Assembly (NCBI RefSeq): GCF_025148285.1
Contig: NZ_CP102268.1
Coordinates: forward strand, 2,087,001 to 2,151,000
Direction of reading: 5' to 3'
Source: Marvinbryantia formatexigens DSM 14469
Lineage (GTDB): Bacteria > Bacillota > Clostridia > Lachnospirales > Lachnospiraceae
DNA: 64,000 nt
Shown: piece after piece, positions 34,058 through 42,660 of the stretch
How positions within the stretch are numbered: position 1 is the stretch's first letter
Layout: each line of letters starts with the position of its first letter
Made by a program: the position numbers and the translations under genes
The notes under the pieces: generated by a model
Databases searched by the model: none
What the model saw: only the letters and a program-made list of their open reading frames with translations
Told to the model about the DNA's origin: nothing

Positions 34058-34518
34058 TGGAAAATGCGGGGCGGGAGCCAGTAAAGGATAATGATTTGTT
34101 TTTTACGTGCAGTTTGATTGATTATATTGCAAGAAAGACAAAAAATACAAGAGCAGAGGTTGTAAATGCATTAGGCAAAAAGAACCTTGCGAAAATCTAT
34201 GATTTAGCGGATGTTTATCATAGTGATAACATAGAACGTGTCAGTGATGATTTTATCAAAGAAGCTGGTATTAAAACGGGAAGCTTTGATAATGTAGCAG
34301 CGTGTAAATATGCCATTCCATCGTATTGGGATGTTGGCAAAGTATATAAAAGGCTGATAAAGGCTGTAGCAAAGTGCGAAAAGATAGAAATTATTGATGC
34401 ACTATTGGAGGTTTATAATTCGTTTATAAGTAGCAAAATTGATGATTATAACAGCAGTATGTACTATGAAAATCCATCGTATCTCCTGGAATGTTATTTA
34501 GAAAATAAAGTCATTTAA
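34057..34518 (+). CDS. DUF3791-type partner, antitoxin candidate
   Basis: The 153 residues begin DNDLFFTCSLIDYIARKTKN and continue LGKKNLAKIYDLADVYHSDN, the DUF3791 pattern. A second segment, FDNVAACKYAIPSYWDVGKV and YKRLIKAVAKCEK, looks like a fused additional module. Its start overlaps the stop of the DUF3990 gene, so the two are coupled. Antitoxin activity is inferred from the recurrent pairing of these families, which I know from Clostridia genomes; it is not proven here. Confidence 0.72.
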   Translation: MENAGREPVKDNDLFFTCSLIDYIARKTKNTRAEVVNALGKKNLAKIYDLADVYHSDNIERVSDDFIKEAGIKTGSFDNVAACKYAIPSYWDVGKVYKRLIKAVAKCEKIEIIDALLEVYNSFISSKIDDYNSSMYYENPSYLLECYLENKVI

Positions 34519-34536
34519 AAGTTTTTAGAGTAGAAT

Positions 34537-34564
34537 GTTGGTACTAGATGAAAGGAGTACCAAC
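34537..34564 (+). promoter_or_regulatory. Inverted repeat with the ribosome site in its loop, ahead of the recombinase
   Basis: GTTGGTACT (34537-34545) and AGTACCAAC (34556-34564) form a perfect 9-bp stem. The 10-base loop ends in AAAGG, so the Shine-Dalgarno sequence straddles loop and stem, and ATG 34565 follows directly. It could block translation or act as an operator near the start site. Confidence 0.75.
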
Positions 34565-35533
34565 ATGGAAGAAAAGATTGTATTAATTATTAACAAAATG
34601 GCAGATTATTTAAACGTTTCGCAGATGAAAAAATTGCAGGAGGTTTTATTGCAAACATTTTCGGAAAATTCTGTGCATAAAGAGGAGACTTCAAATCTTG
34701 AGTATCTACAGTTGTTTTTAGATGCGAAAAAGATTGAAGGATGTTCCGCCAGAACTATTCAATATTATAGCTCTACAGTAGAACGAATGCTTCGAAACAT
34801 AGAACAACCTATACGAAAGATTTCCACGGAAGAAATCAGAAAATATCTTGTTGATTATCAGAAAATCAATAATTGCAGCAAAGTTACAGTGGACAATATT
34901 CGGCGAAATATTTCCAGTTTTTTCTCATGGTTAGAGGAAGAAGACTATATTTTGAAAAGTCCGATGAAGCGTATTCATAAAATAAAAACAAAGCAACCCG
35001 TGAAAGAAACAATTTCTGATGAAGCAATAGAATTACTTCGGGACAGTTGTGAATGTTCCAGAGATCTGGCTATGATTGATTTGCTGTATTCTACAGGAAT
35101 ACGTGTGGGTGAGTTAGTGAATTTAAATATTTCAGATGTAGATTTTGAAGCTAGAGAGTGTATTGTTTTTGGAAAAGGAGATAAAGAACGAAAAGTATAT
35201 TTTGATGCCAAGGCTAAACTTCATCTACAAAATTATTTGAAGACAAGGGCTGATGATAATCCAGCACTTTTTGTATCATTAGATGAACCTCACGATCGGT
35301 TGAAAATTAGTGGCGTGGAAATTCGTATCCGTTCCCTTGGTAGAAAATTGAATATGGAAAAAATCCATCCCCATAAATTCCGCAGAACAATGGCAACAAG
35401 AGCTATCGATAAAGGTATGCCGATTGAACAGGTGCAAAAGATATTGGGTCACTCTCAAATAGATACGACCATGCAATATGCTATTGTAAACCAAACAAAT
35501 GTAAAAACATCCCATCAAAAATTCATTGCTTAA
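34565..35533 (+). CDS. Tyrosine recombinase (XerC/D-like) of the hsdS locus
   Basis: The 322 residues have an N-terminal SAM-like DNA-binding domain (EYLQLFLDAKKIEGCSARTI) and the catalytic domain with the R in STGIRVGELVNL, HPHKFRRTMATRAID (HxxR), and GHSQIDTTMQYAI ending with the Tyr. All key residues are present. The start ATG 34565 is inside the ribosome-site hairpin unit; the frame from 34535 is longer but has no site. Recombinases like this shuffle hsdS genes in Streptococcus and other Firmicutes. Here the two flanking hsdS genes are in direct orientation. Confidence 0.93.
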   Translation: MEEKIVLIINKMADYLNVSQMKKLQEVLLQTFSENSVHKEETSNLEYLQLFLDAKKIEGCSARTIQYYSSTVERMLRNIEQPIRKISTEEIRKYLVDYQKINNCSKVTVDNIRRNISSFFSWLEEEDYILKSPMKRIHKIKTKQPVKETISDEAIELLRDSCECSRDLAMIDLLYSTGIRVGELVNLNISDVDFEARECIVFGKGDKERKVYFDAKAKLHLQNYLKTRADDNPALFVSLDEPHDRLKISGVEIRIRSLGRKLNMEKIHPHKFRRTMATRAIDKGMPIEQVQKILGHSQIDTTMQYAIVNQTNVKTSHQKFIA

Positions 35534-35536
35534 AAC

Positions 35537-35557
35537 AATCCGGGTTTGTGGGGACGA
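35537..35557 (+). repeat. 5' hsdS repeat, copy 2
   Basis: Identical over 21 bases to 32476-32496, in the same orientation, and carrying the ribosome site of the second hsdS. Recombination between the copies would delete hsdS 1, the DUF pair and the recombinase gene. Confidence 0.9.
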
Positions 35558-35563
35558 ATGTAG

Positions 35564-36649
35564 ATGGTAAAATTAATTGAAATTACAGGTAAAGCCATAT
35601 CTGGTGAATGGGGAACTGATGATGAAACTGGAGATGGTATCCCGGTTCTTAGAACCACCAATTTCACAAATGAAGGGGTAATTAATTACAGTGATATAGT
35701 TACCAGAACGATTACAAAGAAAAATATAGATGAAAAATTTCTCCGAAAGGGAGATATTATTATTGAAAAGTCAGGTGGAAGTGATAAGTTTCCAGTTGGA
35801 AGAGTCATTTATTTTGATGGAGAAGATAATACTTATTTATTTAATAACTTTACTGGATTACTCCGAGTAAAAAACCAAGAAGTGTGGTATCCGAGATATG
35901 TATTCTATTCTTTATTTGCAAATTATCAGCGCGGTGGTACAAAATCTTTTGAGAATAAAACGACGGGTCTTCATAATTTGAAAACGGATGATTATGTATC
36001 TAAATATGAGGTGGCTGAAATTGATAAGAAGGAACAGATTTTAATCTGTGAAAGGCTTGATAAATTATATGGAATTATAAAATTAAGAGAACATGAATTA
36101 CAATTTTTAGACAATCTCATCAAAGCCCGATTTATCGAGATGTTTGGGGATTCAAGAATCAATTCAAAAGGGTTTAGGACAAAAAAAGGCAGTGAGCTAT
36201 TTAAAATATCAAATGGGAAAGCTGTAGCTAACGATAAACGTTTTGAAGATGGTATCCCTGCGTATGGTGGAAATGGTATTTCTTGGTATACAGACGAGGT
36301 TTTATATGAACAAGACACAATTGTCATTGGAAGAGTCGGATTTCAGAGCGGGAATGTTCATTTGGTGAAGGGTCCTGTTTGGATTACCGATAACGCAATG
36401 TACATTAGTGACTTTTATGATGATAGTTTGTGCTTGGTTTTTCTCTGCGAAATGATGAAACAGATTGATTTTACAAGACTCCAAGATGCTGGGGATTTAA
36501 AAAAAGTCACTCAAAAACCGTTTATGAAAATGGACTATATCCTGCCATCAAAACAGTTGCAGGATGAGTATGTGGACTTTGTAAAACAAGTCGACAAATC
36601 AAAAGTTATGGTAATGGATATATGTCATTATTATGTTAAACCACGCTAA
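35564..36649 (+). CDS. hsdS: Type I restriction specificity subunit 2
   Basis: The 361 residues have a first recognition domain (~1-165; IPVLRTTNFTNEGVINYSDI, DIIIEKSGGSDKFPVGRV) unlike that of hsdS 1, a matching linker LIKARFIEMFGDSRINS, and a second domain (~195-345; FKISNGKAVANDKRFEDGIP) also different, ending VKQVDKSKVMVMD. With hsdS 1 this gives two intact specificity genes in tandem. Which one dominates is not evident. ATG 35564 follows GGGGA. The HsdR start region follows 54 bases later. Confidence 0.92.
   Translation: MVKLIEITGKAISGEWGTDDETGDGIPVLRTTNFTNEGVINYSDIVTRTITKKNIDEKFLRKGDIIIEKSGGSDKFPVGRVIYFDGEDNTYLFNNFTGLLRVKNQEVWYPRYVFYSLFANYQRGGTKSFENKTTGLHNLKTDDYVSKYEVAEIDKKEQILICERLDKLYGIIKLREHELQFLDNLIKARFIEMFGDSRINSKGFRTKKGSELFKISNGKAVANDKRFEDGIPAYGGNGISWYTDEVLYEQDTIVIGRVGFQSGNVHLVKGPVWITDNAMYISDFYDDSLCLVFLCEMMKQIDFTRLQDAGDLKKVTQKPFMKMDYILPSKQLQDEYVDFVKQVDKSKVMVMDICHYYVKPR
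36120..36151 (+). repeat. Central hsdS repeat, copy 2
   Basis: One mismatch over 32 bases with 32958-32989. Exchange here would join the first recognition domain of one gene to the second domain of the other. Confidence 0.9.
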
Positions 36650-36703
36650 ATGATTAGCGGTAATAATAGATGCCACAAAAGGACTGTTTATGGGAGGTAT
36701 TCT

Positions 36704-39700
36704 ATGAAGACCAATTTTGACTACCTAAAGAAAGATTCAAAATTTTCGGGATTTGCAGATGTAGCCATATCAGCAGAGAAGATTATTCTTATGGACCCGG
36801 AGGCCAGTATTCTCAATAGCCGCCGGGCAATGGAGTTTGCGATTAAATGGATGTATTCAGTGGATTCTGATCTTGAAATGCCGTATCAGGATAATCTGCA
36901 AAGTCTTATGAATGCAGAGGAATACAGGCATATTGTGGGTCCGGATTTGTGGAAACGCATGGATTATATAAGGAGATGTGGAAACAATGCGGCGCACAGT
37001 AATAAAAAATTAGGAAAAGATGAGGCAATGCTTTGTCTTGAGAATTTGTTTATCTATTTAGATTTTATTGCGTATTGTTATTCGGATCAGTATGAAGAAC
37101 ATTCTTTTGATAAAACGCTCATTACTTCCCGGATTGAGAAAGCAAGGGAATCCAAAGATGCAGCGATAGCTGTAAAAACAGAATTGGCAAAAGAACAAGA
37201 AAAATCTGCCAGACAAGAGCTTGACTTGCAGAAATTAATTGCGGAAAATGCTTCTTTAAAGGAAGAATTATCTTCCCGCAGGCAGGAACAACAGCAAACA
37301 TATGTTCCTAAACCGTTGGATTTATCAGAATATAAAACCAGAAAGCTATATATTGATTCTATGCTTACAGATGCAGGCTGGGTGGAAGGAAGGGATTGGA
37401 GAAATGAAGTAGAACTTTCCGGAATGCCTAACCAGTCAGAAGTCGGTTTTGCAGACTATGTTCTTTATGATGATATGCACCGCCCATTGGCGATTGTTGA
37501 GGCTAAGAGAACCTGTGTGGACGTTTCGAAGGGAAGACAGCAGGCAAAGCTTTATGCTGATCTATTAGAGCAAAAATACAAAAGAAGACCTGTTGTTTTC
37601 CTTACGAACGGATTTGAAACACATATTATTGATGGACAATATCCGGAGAGAAAATGTTCGGCTATTTATTCAAAAAGGGATTTGGAGAAATGGTTCAATT
37701 TAATGATGACAAGAACAAGTCTGAAACATGTTGTAGTGAATAAGAATATTGCCGGACGGTACTATCAGGAATCTGCAATTAAGGCGGTTTGCAGCAGTTT
37801 TGGTGAAAAGAATCGAAGGAAAGCTTTGCTTGTAATGGCAACAGGTTCCGGAAAGACAAGAACAGTCATTGCATTGTGCGACTGCCTGCTGAAAGCAGGC
37901 TGGATCAGGAATATTCTTTTTCTTGCGGATAGGAATTCACTGGTTACACAGGCGAAAAGAAGTTTTGTGAATATGCTGCCGAATTTATCGTGTACAAATC
38001 TCGTTGAAGAAAAAGATAATTACAATGCACATTGTGTTTTCTCAACTTATCAGACGATGATGAATTGCATTGATACGACATGCGATGATAAAGGAAAACT
38101 CTTCACATGTGGACACTTTGATCTTGTGATATGTGATGAGGCACATAGATCCATTTATAACAAGTACAGAGATATCTTTGCCTATTTTGATGCCCCGTTG
38201 ATTGGTCTTACAGCTACACCAAAAGACGAAATTGATAAAAATACATATGAGGTTTTTGAATTAGAGAACGGTGTTCCGACATATGGATATGATCTGGCAC
38301 AGGCTGTAAAAGACGGATATCTTGTTGACTACGTTTCCGTTGAATCGGAATTAAAGTTTATAGAACAGGGAATCGTATATGATGAGTTGTCAGAAGAAGA
38401 CAAGCAGACATACGAGGAAACTTTTACAGATGAACATGGGAATCTGCCGGAATCAATAAGTTCGTCAGCTCTTAATACATGGATATTCAATGAGGACACG
38501 ATAAAAAAGGTTTTGCATATTTTGATGACGGAGGGCATTAAGATTGATTACGGGCAGAAACTTGGTAAGACGATTATTTTTGCAAAGAATCATGACCATG
38601 CTGAAAAGATACTGGAAGTCTTTCATAAGGAGTATCCACATCTCACGGATTATGCAAAAGTAATAGATAATTATATGACGTATGCACAGAGTGCGATAGA
38701 TGAGTTTTCTGATCCGAAGAAGATGCCTCAGATTGCAATTTCTGTAGATATGTTGGATACGGGGATTGATGTACCGGAAGTTTTGAACCTGGTATTTTTT
38801 AAAAAAGTAATGAGTAAAGCAAAATTTTGGCAGATGATTGGACGTGGTACAAGACTCTGCCCTGGTCTGATTGATGGAGAAGATAAGCAGAAATTTTATA
38901 TCTTTGATTTTTGCAAGAATTTTGAATTTTTCCGAATGAATAAAGGAAAAGCTACGGCAAACATGATTGCGCTTCAAGGAGCGATTTTTAATTTGAAGTT
39001 TGAAATTTCCTATAAGCTTCAGGATATCGAATATCAAACTGACAGACTGATTGCATATCGTGATGCATTGGTTCAGCAAATGAGTGAAAAAGTACAAGAA
39101 CTGCCAAGGGATAACTTTGCTGTACGTCAGCATTTAAAGTATGTGGATATGTATTCTTCAGAATCAAATTATAATGCGCTTACATATGAGGATACCTTGA
39201 TTGTCAGAGAAGAAGTAGCGCCTTTGATGTTACCGGATGAGGATGAAGCAAGCGCTGTTCGGTTTGATGCACTGATGTATGGAATTGAATTAGCATACTT
39301 AGTTGGAAAAAGGTATTCAAAAGCCCGGTCAGATTTGCACAAAAAAGTCGCCGGAATTGCAAGTGTGGCAAATATTCCTGAAATTCAGGCACAGTCGGAT
39401 CTGATCAATAAGATTTTGAATACAGATTATGTAGATAATGCCGGGATTAACGAATTTGAAGAAATCAGAGAAAAACTCCGTAATTTGATGAAGTATATTC
39501 CTTCGGGAACGAGCAAATACGTAACGAATTTTACAGATGAATTGCTTTCAACGGAATGGAAAGAATCGGAACTCGAAAATGATGAACTCAATAATTACAA
39601 GGCAAAAGCGGAGTATTATATCAGACAACATCAGGATAATATTGCAATCGCAAAATTAAAGACAAATCAACCTCTGACATCAACGGATGTTGAAACGTTA

Positions 39701-40048
39701 GAAGAAGTATTATGGCATGAGGTTGGTACAAAGCAGGATTATGAAAATGAATTTGGAACCAAGCCGCTTGGTGAATTTGTCCGTGAAATTGTAGGATTGG
39801 ATATGAATGCCGCCAAAGAAGCATTCTCGGAGTACTTAACAAATACAAGTCTTGACAGCAGACAGATTTATTTTGTGAATCAGATAGTGGAATATATTGT
39901 TCATAATGGAATGATGAAAGATCTTTCTGTTCTTCAGGAATCACCTTTTACTGATCGGGGAAGTGTGGTGGAGATATTCACAGATTTGAACGTGTGGATG
40001 GGAATCAAGAAGGTTATAGATACAATCAATGCAAATGCGGCAGCGTAG
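36704..40048 (+). CDS. hsdR: Type I restriction endonuclease subunit R
   Basis: About 1114 residues: a DUF4145 domain at the start (~1-125; EASILNSRRAMEFAIKWMYS), a coiled segment (~150-205), the HsdR nuclease domain with PLAIVEAKRT (~262-272), a helicase with Walker A VMATGSGKTRTVIALCD (~379), DEAH box VICDEAHRSI (~474), LIGLTATPKDEIDK, and motif VI region QMIGRGTRLCPG, then an HsdM-binding C-terminus. ATG 36704 has GGGAGGT close upstream; 36650 has no site. The gene is intact and completes the operon, so an active system is likely. Confidence 0.95.
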   Translation: MKTNFDYLKKDSKFSGFADVAISAEKIILMDPEASILNSRRAMEFAIKWMYSVDSDLEMPYQDNLQSLMNAEEYRHIVGPDLWKRMDYIRRCGNNAAHSNKKLGKDEAMLCLENLFIYLDFIAYCYSDQYEEHSFDKTLITSRIEKARESKDAAIAVKTELAKEQEKSARQELDLQKLIAENASLKEELSSRRQEQQQTYVPKPLDLSEYKTRKLYIDSMLTDAGWVEGRDWRNEVELSGMPNQSEVGFADYVLYDDMHRPLAIVEAKRTCVDVSKGRQQAKLYADLLEQKYKRRPVVFLTNGFETHIIDGQYPERKCSAIYSKRDLEKWFNLMMTRTSLKHVVVNKNIAGRYYQESAIKAVCSSFGEKNRRKALLVMATGSGKTRTVIALCDCLLKAGWIRNILFLADRNSLVTQAKRSFVNMLPNLSCTNLVEEKDNYNAHCVFSTYQTMMNCIDTTCDDKGKLFTCGHFDLVICDEAHRSIYNKYRDIFAYFDAPLIGLTATPKDEIDKNTYEVFELENGVPTYGYDLAQAVKDGYLVDYVSVESELKFIEQGIVYDELSEEDKQTYEETFTDEHGNLPESISSSALNTWIFNEDTIKKVLHILMTEGIKIDYGQKLGKTIIFAKNHDHAEKILEVFHKEYPHLTDYAKVIDNYMTYAQSAIDEFSDPKKMPQIAISVDMLDTGIDVPEVLNLVFFKKVMSKAKFWQMIGRGTRLCPGLIDGEDKQKFYIFDFCKNFEFFRMNKGKATANMIALQGAIFNLKFEISYKLQDIEYQTDRLIAYRDALVQQMSEKVQELPRDNFAVRQHLKYVDMYSSESNYNALTYEDTLIVREEVAPLMLPDEDEASAVRFDALMYGIELAYLVGKRYSKARSDLHKKVAGIASVANIPEIQAQSDLINKILNTDYVDNAGINEFEEIREKLRNLMKYIPSGTSKYVTNFTDELLSTEWKESELENDELNNYKAKAEYYIRQHQDNIAIAKLKTNQPLTSTDVETLEEVLWHEVGTKQDYENEFGTKPLGEFVREIVGLDMNAAKEAFSEYLTNTSLDSRQIYFVNQIVEYIVHNGMMKDLSVLQESPFTDRGSVVEIFTDLNVWMGIKKVIDTINANAAA

Positions 40049-40154
40049 AAAGAGAAAAATTTGAAGATGAAAGTTGTGGCGAAAGTTATGATGCCGTTTG
40101 TGATTCGGATATAAAAATTTTATACTACAAGTTCAATGACAAATGAGGCAGCAT

Positions 40155-40203
40155 CCCTTAAAATTATTTCCAGGACATAAGTATGGAAATGATTTAAGGG
40201 AGG
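40155..40203 (+). promoter_or_regulatory. Hairpin sequestering a ribosome site
   Basis: CCCTTAAA (40155-40162) pairs with TTTAAGGG (40193-40200) and ATTTCC (40166-40171) with GGAAAT (40185-40190), with a 13-base loop. The Shine-Dalgarno AGGGAGG (40197-40203) for ATG 40211 is partly inside the stem, so translation may depend on opening it. Confidence 0.7.
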
Positions 40204-40210
40204 ACTTCGT

Positions 40211-40873
40211 ATGAGCGAAAAAATGTTAGTAACACAGGCACTGGACGAAAGAGACCTGTTAGTGAAGAAAATCAATGATAAGATTGAGAAAGCAAGTTTC
40301 GTAGATACAGCTAAGCCAAATGAGGAAAAAGTATATGCAAAGCGAATTAATAGGGAGGAATATGCGAAAGAAGCAGAGGCGGCTTATCAACAGATTAACG
40401 ATTTGATCGAACGCTTCCAGAAAATTGACGCTGCAATCGTGGATTCTAATGCGAAGACAGAAGTTAAGACTTCCTACGGCACTTTTACAGTTGCGGGTGC
40501 AATCTCACTCAGAAGCAGGCTTCGAGGCATGGATTCTTATGATGGGGAGGCAGATTTCGAAGGCAAATTGAGAGACAAATTAAATGATGAGTATAATGAG
40601 CGCGTTCGTTTTTGTGATATAAAGAATAACCAGCTTCAGGCAACGGCGGAAAATATGCGTTTGAGTATTTTGGGGCGTGATGCCAAGGCAAGGGATGATA
40701 AACCATTAGGAGTTGTTGATGCGTATGTAAAAGAAAATACTACAGAGCTTGTGAATCCATTGGATATAAAGAAGAAGTTAGAGCTGCTGGAAGAAAAGAG
40801 AAACACGATGCTTACGGAATTGGATACACAGATCAAGGTATCCAATGCGACTACTTTTATTGAAATAGCATAA
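40211..40873 (+). CDS. Coiled-coil cytosolic protein, DIP1984-like
   Basis: The 220 residues are highly charged and helical, with no signal or membrane segment. The pattern EALDERDLLVKKINDKIEKA-like start, INDLIERFQKIDAAIVDSNA and ELDTQIKVSNATTFIEIA at the end resembles the DIP1984 family, whose function is unknown; this is a pattern resemblance with modest certainty. Two SNA(K/T)T segments near the middle and end suggest an internal repeat. It follows hsdR by ~160 bases behind its own hairpin-controlled ribosome site, so it is probably regulated separately. Confidence 0.6.
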   Translation: MSEKMLVTQALDERDLLVKKINDKIEKASFVDTAKPNEEKVYAKRINREEYAKEAEAAYQQINDLIERFQKIDAAIVDSNAKTEVKTSYGTFTVAGAISLRSRLRGMDSYDGEADFEGKLRDKLNDEYNERVRFCDIKNNQLQATAENMRLSILGRDAKARDDKPLGVVDAYVKENTTELVNPLDIKKKLELLEEKRNTMLTELDTQIKVSNATTFIEIA

Positions 40874-40972
40874 AATATTGCCTGCATTACGAAAATTCCG
40901 AACTTAGTTTCCCTGTAACGGGGTTATGTTACAAGAAGAATATACCAATTCTGAAAAATTGGATTGCTCAAT

Positions 40973-41045
40973 ATAGAAGTGGCGCAGCTGGCAGCGCACA
41001 TGGCAGCTAACCATGATGTCGCGGGTTCAAATCCTGCCTTCAAAA
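40973..41045 (+). tRNA. tRNA-like cloverleaf, probably a degenerate tRNA gene
   Basis: The 73 bases fold as a cloverleaf: acceptor ATAGAAG/CTTCAAA with 5 of 7 pairs, D stem GCGC/GCGC, anticodon stem CATGG/CCATG (perfect), a 5-base variable loop, and T stem GCGGG/CCTGC with loop TTCAAAT. The anticodon loop CAGCTAA has A instead of U at position 33, and CCA is not encoded. The triplet in anticodon position would be GCT, yet the long variable arm of serine tRNA is missing. It is therefore likely a pseudo-tRNA or a tRNA-like RNA. Confidence 0.55.
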
Positions 41046-41356
41046 AAGTTGAGTATATATGGTGCTGGATAACATCTCCGATTGTGAATTGTTTTTGGTA
41101 TTATCTGAACTTTCAATTATAAATAGTTAATGGTTTTGTTCTTGAAATGTTTTAAGTAAATGAATAACTTTCCTTTAGGCATAGAAATGTGCTGAAATCC
41201 ATGAAGCAGGTTAAGGTGAGAAACTGATTGACCGGGGATAAGCCTCATGGCTGTAATGCAGGCAATATCATAAATTGGAGCTGTGGCGAAAGCTACAGCT
41301 TCTGTCGTTGTTATGTATCTGTGGGTATCTGGTGAAATCCTTTGTGCGTGAGGATT
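41046..41356 (+). other. Noncoding stretch
   Basis: No gene is evident. One hairpin, AGCTGT-GGCGAAAGCT-ACAGCT, lies near 41279-41300. Confidence 0.3.
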
Positions 41357-41470
41357 ATGAGAAACAGAAATATCGTCGAGCAGGGCACATATGATAAGCT
41401 GATTGAGGAGCAGGTAAGGTACTATCAGCTCTACACAGGAGATAAAGCAAACAAAGCAAAAGCATATTAA
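41357..41470 (+). pseudogene. ABC exporter ATPase, C-terminal remnant
   Basis: The 37 codons read RNIVEQGTYDKLIEEQ and VRYYQLYTGDKA, which is the conserved end of ABC exporter ATPases (after the D-loop: G.IVEQGTH.EL....G.YY.LY). The other ~550 residues are missing. It is the footprint of a deletion between the restriction locus and the hydrolase gene. Confidence 0.7.
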
Positions 41471-41542
41471 AGCTTCAGAAATCTCTTAAAGTATGTTATA
41501 CTGGTTAAGATTTTGTATCATATTAATCAGAGGAGATTGTTT

Positions 41543-42511
41543 ATGAAGAAAAAATTTTGGTTGAAACTGCTGCTGATTCTGGTGGTATTAGCGGCAGCGG
41601 TACTGTTGTTTGCCGGAAATTATCTGGTGGATTTTGCGATTGTGCGCGAGGAGAATGTGGAAAAAGATGTTGCGCCGCCCGCAGAGATTTCGGATGAGGC
41701 GGGAAATATCATGGCGGAAAATCTTGCCGCGATAAATGCGCAGAAGGAGGAGTGGCTGGCGGAAACGGCTGTGGAGGAGGTGTCGATTACATCGGAGGAC
41801 GGTCTTTTGCTGAAAGGGGATTTGTTTTCCGGGGATGAGGACAGTCATCGGTGGCTGCTTGCGATTCACGGCTACACGGGGCAGCGGTCGGATATGCAGA
41901 ATATAGCCAGCTTCTACGGCGTACAGGGCTATCATGTGCTGACGCCCGATATGCGCGCTCATGGAGAGAGCGAGGGAAAATATATTGGTATGGGCTGGCT
42001 GGACCGGAAGGACGTCCTGCAGTGGATTGATTTTATTCTTGAGAGGGATTCGCAGGCGGAAATTATTCTGCACGGCGTGTCGATGGGCGGCGCGACGGTG
42101 ATGATGGTCTCCGGCGAGGAGCTTCCAGAGAATGTGAAGGGAATCGTGGAGGACTGCGGTTATACCTCGGTGTGGGATATTTTTGCGGATGAGCTGGCGT
42201 ATCTGTTCCATCTGCCCACATTCCCGGTTATGGATGCAGCGAATCTGGTAGCCAATATCCGGGCAGGCTATGATTTTAAAGAGGCGTCCGCGGTGAAGCA
42301 GGTGGAAAAAAGCAGTGTGCCGACAGTATTTATACACGGCTCTGAGGATAACTTTGTACATACAGAAATGGTCTATGAGGTGTATGAGGCGTGCACGGCG
42401 CCGAAGGAGCTGCTGGTTGTGGAGGGCGCCGGACACGGGCAGGCATATCAGATGGATCCGGAGCTGTATTTTTCAACTGTATTTGATTTCCTGGACAGAG
42501 AGTGCTTCTGA
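41543..42511 (+). CDS. Membrane-tethered alpha/beta hydrolase
   Basis: The 322 residues have an N-terminal transmembrane segment (LLLILVVLAAAVLLFAGNYL), then an alpha/beta hydrolase core: WLLAIHGYTGQRSDMQ (oxyanion region), the nucleophile elbow LHGVSMGGATVMM, an acid in FIHGSEDNFVHTE and the His in EGAGHGQAYQ. This is the S9/DUF-type extracellular hydrolase pattern, an esterase or peptidase of unknown substrate. ATG 41543 follows AGGAGA. It stands alone in its transcript as far as I can see. Confidence 0.9.
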   Translation: MKKKFWLKLLLILVVLAAAVLLFAGNYLVDFAIVREENVEKDVAPPAEISDEAGNIMAENLAAINAQKEEWLAETAVEEVSITSEDGLLLKGDLFSGDEDSHRWLLAIHGYTGQRSDMQNIASFYGVQGYHVLTPDMRAHGESEGKYIGMGWLDRKDVLQWIDFILERDSQAEIILHGVSMGGATVMMVSGEELPENVKGIVEDCGYTSVWDIFADELAYLFHLPTFPVMDAANLVANIRAGYDFKEASAVKQVEKSSVPTVFIHGSEDNFVHTEMVYEVYEACTAPKELLVVEGAGHGQAYQMDPELYFSTVFDFLDRECF

Positions 42512-42660
42512 TGACGGCATAAAAGAGAGCGGACGGTGGCGCGAAGAAATTCAAATGACACGCCAGAGCTCGGATATAGATGTGGCGGAAGCCGTTGCCA
42601 TCCGTCCGTCACAGACTGATGTGAGACAAATCATGAGATTTTAAGTGACCGGAGGATGTT

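Noticed and set aside
40973-41045. A functional serine tRNA
   Set aside because: GCT in the anticodon position would suggest serine, but the variable loop is short, U33 is missing and the acceptor stem is mismatched.
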